A stretch of DNA of 64,000 bases, from positions 161,193,260 through 161,257,259 of the forward strand of contig BTPG01000003.1 of NCBI GenBank assembly GCA_036245525.1, in the 5' to 3' direction. This DNA comes from Semisulcospira habei (Eukaryota > Mollusca > Gastropoda > Semisulcospiridae). A program made the position numbers and the translations under genes. Below the pieces are notes generated by a model. That model was not told the origin of the DNA. It was given only the letters and a program-made list of their open reading frames with translations, and ran no database searches. This document shows positions 58,462-64,000 of the stretch, one piece after another (position 1 is the stretch's first letter; the number at the start of each line of letters is the position of its first letter).

Positions 58462-59510
58462 TCTTACTGACTCCCCCTCAACAACATTCTCACGCGAGTG
58501 ACAAGCCAGCGCACCACCCACATTCACCCCCCAGTCACAGTGCTAGCGCCCTCTCGCGCCGTGTTGTGTCCTACCAGCTGATCGCCTGGCTTCGCGCCTC
58601 CCCCTCGTTCATTCATTCCAGGCTTCGTGGGAGGGCCGCTGCACAGAATTTCCCACCCCCTCCCGACCCTACCTCACCTGGACACCCGAACTGGATGCGG
58701 ACGACACCGGAAGGTGTCCGCTCCTACCCTGGGTGATTTGCAAGGACTCGGGTGCTTTCGCTGGACGTCAGGACAACTTTCTTCTCGCTCACCCTGCTGA
58801 GTCAGTTTGGAGGCTACTCTCCTCCGCCGCCTGACTGGGTCGGGTCTGACTGTAGCGGAGTGCAGTGTCATGCTTTCTGCGGCAACTTGAGTGAGTGACT
58901 CTGTGTGAGTGTGTCTGTGTGTACAACTACTCGGCGTGGTAAAGAGGATGAGAGAGATAACTATACTAAAGATATTACTACTCCTACTTCTTCTTCTGAT
59001 GCTGCCGTTGCTACTACTAACAAACGGCATCTTTGCTAGCGGCATTACGACTACTTCAGTCTCACGATACTCAGTCATGACTACTACTCAGTGCCACTAC
59101 TACTAAAACTGCAGCACCAGCAGCAGACGGTAGTAGCAGTGGTCAGCTGTAGTAACCAAAAGGCAGGGAAATGATGTATGAAAACAGTCGGACGGCTTAG
59201 TTTTAAGAGTGAAACGTAAATCAGTATGAAATGAGACTGAGTGACTTTCATAAGTTGGAAAAATACTGAGACACAAGACTTCAGGTAGCAGCCGCGCAAC
59301 AAAGCTCTGAGAGTGTAAGACAGGGACGGTATAACTGATGCGGAGTCAACACTGTCAGTCATTAATATATTATTCGGGGGGGGGGGGGGGGGGAGAAAAG
59401 AGACGCAGGGAACGTAATAGAGGAACAATTACTGATTGTGACACGGACAGAGTATTCATTTGAGAAACAAGTGAGACTGACTTAGACGTTTAGCTGAACA
59501 AGTGCGGAGA
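58460..59510. other. Unassigned sequence with weak ORFs
   Basis: An ATG at 58948 opens a 52-codon frame starting MREITILK and then a Leu-rich run, superficially a signal peptide, but the Leu run comes from CTT/CTA repeats. No homology recognised; G-run at 59375-59393. Confidence 0.3.
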
Positions 59511-59511
59511 C

Positions 59512-59770
59512 TTACATAAGTAACTGTGGTCAGTTGCTGTTTACATAAGTAACTGTGGTCAGTTGCTGTAGTGAGCATAGTCAGTCCCGCCTGCGCCGCG
59601 CCAGCCACTAAGCAAGGTGCTCTGCTATAGCTTAGTCCTTGCGCCAGCCACTAAGCAAGGTGCTCTGCTATAGCTTAGTCCTTGCGCCAGCCACTAAGCA
59701 AGGTGCTCCGCTATGAAAGAGCACATTGCTTAGCGGCTGGCGTAAGACTTAGCTCACTATAGCAACTGGT
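59512..59770. repeat. Family H palindrome with triplicated 43-bp arm
   Basis: A direct duplication of TACATAAGTAACTGTGGTCA (59513, 59542) precedes three 43-bp copies starting GCGCCAGCCACTAAGCAAGG (59598, 59641, 59684). A single complementary arm follows (GCACATTGCTTAGCGGCTGG to TAGCAACTGG). Confidence 0.85.
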
Positions 59771-60107
59771 CCCAGGAGAAAATAAAGCTCTTGAAAAGTA
59801 AAGGTAACACTATCTGGAACTAACGCCACTTGGTCAGTCAGACTCTGTCAGTTGTCACTGACCTACCACTGGCACTGCTCAGTGACACTGAAGTGCCGAC
59901 AGTCCCTTGACTGACCGCTTTTCCACCACTACTACCACTGACTATAATTATATACCAGTGACTGACAGTGTCACTCATTCTAGATCAGTCACTGAGACCA
60001 GCCACTAGACACTCTCGCATTACGTACCGACTAACTTCAGTTCAAGCGACTGTAGACGGACTACCGGACATGAGAAGTTCATCAGTCGCCGCCCCAGCAC
60101 CCCGGAT

Positions 60108-60182
60108 GGCAAAAGGTCCACGGGCCGACGACGCCACGGGTGGCCCGCGCGGGTCAACGTCGGCCCGAGGATCTTTGGCTGA
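60108..60182. repeat. Palindromic MITE, family I, diverged
   Basis: GGCAAAAGGTCCACGGGCCG left, GTCGGCCCGAGGATCTTTGG right around GGCCCGCGCGGGTC. Confidence 0.65.
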
Positions 60183-60822
60183 ATGGAGTACACCCTCTCA
60201 GTCCTGGGTGTCCATGCCGTCACAGTCAGTTTGTGTTCGGAAGTGGTGACTGGTACCGCTGTGACCCGACGACCTGGTTTCGAAACAGTCAGCCACAGTC
60301 ACTCACTCACACGGTAGTATATTTATCATAGTCGTTTCCACACCGACCCGCAGCCGCCAACTTGGCGGTTCTCACACACGGCACACCGCTAGTCTCCTCT
60401 GGCTGAGGGTTTGGGAATCGTAGTGTGGCAAGTGCTACTCTGACTTTTAGTTCTTCAGTGCTCAGTGTTGCCGCCTATGCGTTCCCGGTCAGTGGTGGCC
60501 GGCATCAGACTAGTGGTAATCAAAACTGACATACAAGTTTCGGACAATAGATCGACCATTAGCTCGAGAGAGACTCAGGCAGTACCGGCATTGAGCTGTC
60601 ATGTTCGATCTAGTTTGCGCTGGAGGAGACTGAAATACTTTCTGTTAGTCAGTCACTGACCACTGAAGGTGTACTCCGAAACTGAGCCGGGATGTGTACA
60701 ATTGTAGTACAAGTTTAGCATCGTTCTTCAGTACTGCAGAATTAGTAGTTTCCCTTTCCAAAGTTCTGTAGATTTGTCGTCAAAATGCGGTGAGTCCTCT
60801 TAACACGATTTTGCTCAGCTCA
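60183..60822. other. Intergenic, no gene seen
   Basis: No supported ORF. Contains many CAGT/ACTG tetranucleotides. Confidence 0.3.
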
Positions 60823-60940
60823 TTAACCCTTTGCGTGTCACCGAGTCGGTCACAGTAGTTAGTTGTCGCGATGACTTCCTGAAGCCGGAATCGGCGTCGC
60901 GACAAACTGAAACCGCTACCGACATACAAAGGCCGGTTAA
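60823..60940. repeat. Palindromic MITE, family E, with short extra segments
   Basis: TTAACCCTTTGCGTGTC left, GTTGTCGCGATGACTTCCTG, GTCGCGACAAACTGAAACCG, right GGCCGGTTAA. Several 2-5 base additions relative to other copies. Confidence 0.75.
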
Positions 60941-61012
60941 GGCAAATAGGCGCTAGACTCGAATTGCCAGTCTGATCAGTATCGGCAGTCGTGTTTCAGT
61001 GTCAGTTGCATG

Positions 61013-61015
61013 TGT

Positions 61016-61091
<76 letters not shown>
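61013..61091. repeat. (TG)n microsatellite
   Basis: About 38 TG dinucleotides. Confidence 0.96.
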
Positions 61092-61092
<1 letters not shown>

Positions 61093-61126
61093 CATGTTTT
61101 CTCAGTACGTTAGTTACTCGGTCGTG

Positions 61127-61328
61127 TTAACCCCTTAACTACCGGGGCAAGGCGAACGCAACCCATCTGCAAGAGACATAAATCCTCATGAGCAACCGCA
61201 TTTGTCGTGCGTTCTTTGTGCCCACGTCTGGTCCCATTTCATTCGTGTTCTTCAGTCACGCGAATGTCGGTCAGAGTGCGGTGGTTTACAGACGCGAAAT
61301 CCGCGCCCACTGGCAGTCAAGTGGTTAA
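61127..61328. repeat. MITE, family G
   Basis: TTAACCCCTTAACTACCGG left, GCAAGAGACATAAATCCTCA middle, CCACTGGCAGTCAAGTGGTT right with TTAA; 202 bp. The right half of the hairpin is lost. Followed by a family M remnant (61330-61400). Confidence 0.8.
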
Positions 61329-61494
61329 ACTACTCTGTTTATTGTATTACAATGAAATTCAGTCTCGCTTTTCACAAAATGGACTCAGTACTGAATGTCA
61401 TTCGCATTCCTGTGTGTGTAGTTTGTCTTCGGTTTTCCAAAGTTCTGTTTGTCTATCTGTTTAGTAACCAGCTTGCCCGTCTGTCACTTTATTC

Positions 61495-61731
61495 CTAATC
61501 CCTTCCCTGCCGAGTCGGGGAGAAAGTGAAACACGATCCAACTGCAAGAGGCATAGATCCTCATGAGCCCCCGCGACTGCGGGGGTTCATGAGGATCTAT
61601 GTCTCTTGCTGAAACCAACCTGTATCCATGTTCACTGGACGGCTGTGGCTCAGGTTTGGCCATTGAAGGCTGAAATACAGATTTTCTTGTTTAGAAACCA
61701 AACATACGCCCAGTGACAGGGAAGGGGTTAA
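61495..61731. repeat. MITE, family G, with strong hairpin
   Basis: CTAATCCCTTCCCTGCCGAG left; stem 61544-61612 (GCAAGAGGCATAGATCCTCA, GAGCCCCCGCGACTGCGGGG, GATCTATGTCTCTTGC); right GTGACAGGGAAGGGGTTAA. Confidence 0.87.
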
Positions 61732-62184
61732 TTGCCTACATTAAACTTCGGATACCCATAACAAATGGCCAGGTATACTTTTCTTTGTTGAGTAAATCCT
61801 CAGCTTGTTATAAGCAAAAGAATCTACATGATAAAAAGAGCACTGTCAGGACCTCTGAAAAGTGTTGTTCCATCAAATACGACTTTTGCTATGTTCATTT
61901 TTATAAGCGACGTAGGCTGTTTGCCTGCCTGTTTTCAAATCAGTTCTATCCGTTCATCAGTGTGTTTGTTCACTATTCGTCTTCAGTCGTGTCGGCTTGT
62001 TTACCTGCCAGTTGTTCTGTTCAGTTTGTTATTTTTTTCTGTTTGTTGGTGTACGCTGGCAGCGGTACCGTATGGTGGTCCATATGGTTTTGTTTGTTGT
62101 TGTTTTATGGAAGGGGCGGTCCTTGCGTTATCCCTGATTTACTGAGGAGGCAGCAGACTTTGAACAATATTCTAGTCAAGAGAC
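61732..62184. other. Intergenic, no gene supported
   Basis: Two overlapping frames of about 100-158 codons exist but neither shows a recognisable domain or plausible gene structure. Confidence 0.35.
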
Positions 62185-62336
62185 GTTAGACGTCGGTAGC
62201 TTTTTTTTTTTTAAGTCAAGGTTATTCTTGCAATCCCGAAACTATTTGTTGAAGTGATTCCTGTGAAAACATTACCTCGACAAAAAAAAAATATATATAT
62301 ATAAAATAAATAAATAATAAATGGCCAAATGGTTAA
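62185..62336. repeat. MITE, family E, diverged
   Basis: ACGTCGGTAGCTTTTTTTTT left, GTTGAAGTGATTCCTGTG and ATTACCTCGACAAAAAAA right, with a TA/AAT-rich expansion before GGCCAAATGGTTAA. It shares TTAA (62333-62336) with the next element. Confidence 0.68.
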
Positions 62337-62537
62337 CCCGTTCAGTGCCAGTTGTTGCAGGTTGTGTTTCTGCAATATTTGTTAATTCAACACCAAAATG
62401 CTGACCCAAGAACGTGGATTTAAAGTGGTGTCAGCAAGAGGAGCCCCCGCAGTGCCCCCGCAACTGAGGGGGCTCATGAGGATCTACACCTCTTGCAGTT
62501 GGGTGGTGTTCGAATTTTCTCGGCGCTGAACGGGTTA
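62333..62537. repeat. MITE, family G, full length
   Basis: TTAACCCGTTCAGTGCCAGT left, GAGGGGGCTCATGAGGATCT and ACACCTCTTGC in the middle, GGCGCTGAACGGGTTAA right; 205 bp. Confidence 0.88.
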
Positions 62538-62659
62538 ATCTGTATCGATGGCCCGAGGGACAGATAGATACCGATACGGTTTTCTTTGGCTACTGATCCG
62601 CACAGACATAGCGCGCACCGCCCACTAATGGCACCCCCTAGTACATTGACGCTGGCAAA

Positions 62660-62746
62660 TTAACCGGCCTTTGGCTGTGGGTAGTGCTGTTTGTCAGTGC
62701 AGGAATCATCGCGACACAAAAACGCCACTGACAGCGAAAGAGTTAA
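62660..62746. repeat. Palindromic MITE, family E
   Basis: TTAACCGGCCTTTGGCTGTG left, GCAGGAATCATCGCGACAC, GCCACTGACAGCGAAAGAGT right with TTAA. Confidence 0.8.
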
Positions 62747-62771
62747 TTAGGCTCGAGTCGGCCGGTGTTAC

Positions 62772-62868
62772 GCTAAAGGCTATCGGGCTGAAGTCGACCG
62801 CAGTGCTCTGTCGTGCGCGGGCCCACTGCCCCCGACTTCGAGTGACCAGATGGCCTTTAAGCCGTACT
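62772..62868. repeat. Palindromic MITE, family I, diverged
   Basis: AAGGCTATCGGGCTGAAGTC left, GACTTCGAGTGACCAGATGG then CCTTTAAGCC right. Confidence 0.62.
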
Positions 62869-62887
62869 GGGTAGCGCTAATTTATTG

Positions 62888-63640
62888 CATGGGCTCATGA
62901 TAATGTATGTCTCTTACATAATATAATGGAGTGCAGCCTGATTGGTGATATCGTATTTTCTGAAGCAAAGAAAAATACTTTGACATAGTAAGACTCAAGT
63001 GTTCCTTTCTAGAGTCACTGACGTGGTACGCATTTTAGGAGCATCTGCTCAGCAAAAGCACTACCGCTCAGACAGTCGGTGAAAGTCGCGGGGAATGGAT
63101 CGATCGATGGATCGAGTTACCTGACTAAGCTACCTTGGCTCAGTTAGTTATTGGGGTTTAACGTCGAGCAGGCGACTAAGGCCATCTCACGGCGGTCCTT
63201 GGCTTAGTACGCTTTTCATCATCGGCCGCTGCACCTTGCATCGCTATGTCATTACAGCGAGGGATTGATTGATTGATTGACTGACGGATTGCACACAGCT
63301 CTAAGTGTAGCGTTGGTTAATTACAGTCGATCCACATTCAGGTGATATGATTTTAAACTGGATCAAGGTTGAATCCTACCAAGTTGCATTTTAGGTATTT
63401 ATTAGTGTTCTGACCGTTGCCTCCCTCTGTCCGCTGCTCTCCCCTCCCTAACCACCCACCCCACCGTCACGTCATAGTCTGTGTGTACTAGAGTCTCGCA
63501 CCTTATCCGTTGACCTCGTGAGAAAACCTAAAGTGAATACTAGTACATTCAGAAAGGTGTGTAGCAATTACGCAGGAAACGGTGTAGTATGGTCTGGTAG
63601 GGTTCCGCCCTACCTGTTGTCAGTACTTTATCGTGGTCAA
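62888..63640. other. Intergenic with small repeat remnants
   Basis: A family G fragment (62888-62917, GGGCTCATGATAATGTATGT) and a SINE-like piece in reverse (63148-63200, GGGGTTTAACGTCGAGCAGG, GGCCATCTCACGGC) matching 12448-12508 in the other orientation. No gene. Confidence 0.45.
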
Positions 63641-64000
63641 GCGCGACTCAATGCGCTCAAAACCTTGTGCGTATTGGGGAGTGCCCCCCCCCCCCCCCGC
63701 CTTCCCTATCTCTCTCATTAGTAGGGCAGTTTGCCATCTTTGTCTTTGGAGAATGGGCTCTGCCTCTCCTAAAAGTCCTCCTATGGTGTGACTGGCCGAG
63801 GTTTGTACCGAGGTACTGCCTAGCCCCGAGTCACACGTTTATTTTATGGGAGAGTTGATAGCCGCAGTCCATTTCTCCCCCAATGACAACCGCGATAGAT
63901 CCGGTGCGACCGTGATGGCTGGGTATGTGTGCCAGTCAGTGTGTATGTGTGTAGAAGGGGGGGGGGGGGGGGCAGTATTGAACGGCGGGTACGCTTGCCG
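63641..64000. other. Window end, no gene seen
   Basis: C-run at 63684-63699 and G-run at 63956-63972. Nothing else recognised. Confidence 0.35.

Noticed and set aside
58948..59106. Small secreted peptide with Leu-rich signal
   Set aside because: The hydrophobic run derives from CTT/CTA repeats, there is no cleavage context or mature domain, and no exon structure.
61713..62189. 158-codon protein gene
   Set aside because: No recognisable domain, the reading frame overlaps an alternative frame of similar length, and flanks are MITEs.

Overview
The window is animal nuclear DNA: split coding exons with GT/AG junctions, very long repeat-filled introns, DIRS and non-LTR retrotransposons, a tRNA-headed SINE, microsatellites and a dense population of short palindromic elements. 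Repeat content and protein similarity suggest a lophotrochozoan, probably a gastropod mollusc; this is an inference from familiarity with such repeats, not a database result.

The only host gene I can support is the 3' part of DCAF1 (VprBP), the substrate receptor of CUL4-DDB1 ubiquitin ligases. Eight plus-strand exons (2328-2409, 3003-3236, 12910-13000, 16402-16503, 18198-18274, 18775-18864, 19060-19168, 21367-21527) splice in consistent phase to about 314 C-terminal residues: the end of the WD40 propeller with both WDxR motifs, then an acidic tail and stop. A polyadenylation signal lies at 22002.

Region by region. 1-1800: 3' end of a non-LTR element, then a decayed DIRS recombinase and a chain of miniature DIRS-end elements. 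1810-5253: two copies of an element with internal satellite repeats, on either side of exons 1-2. 5265-11266: a nearly complete DIRS retrotransposon (gag, RT-RNase H, tyrosine recombinase) with 44-bp inverted repeats, disabled by two frame breaks and one stop. 11267-11575: a mini-DIRS. 16765-18180: an internally deleted DIRS relative. 22-34 kb: intergenic DNA packed with palindromic MITEs. 34.5-41.2 kb: a minus-strand cluster of I-like LINE copies. 41-64 kb: further MITEs, SINEs, a second non-LTR copy and microsatellites, with no recognisable host gene.

The most unusual aspect is the palindromic element population. More than 50 hairpin-forming copies fall into about a dozen families; most end in TTAA next to CCC/GGG or CTC/GAG, as expected for piggyBac-type TTAA insertion. 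Several families share one central hairpin but carry different outer arms, and many copies have been hit by retrotransposons with clear target-site duplications. These elements also sit 23 bp upstream of the last DCAF1 exon and inside its 3' UTR.
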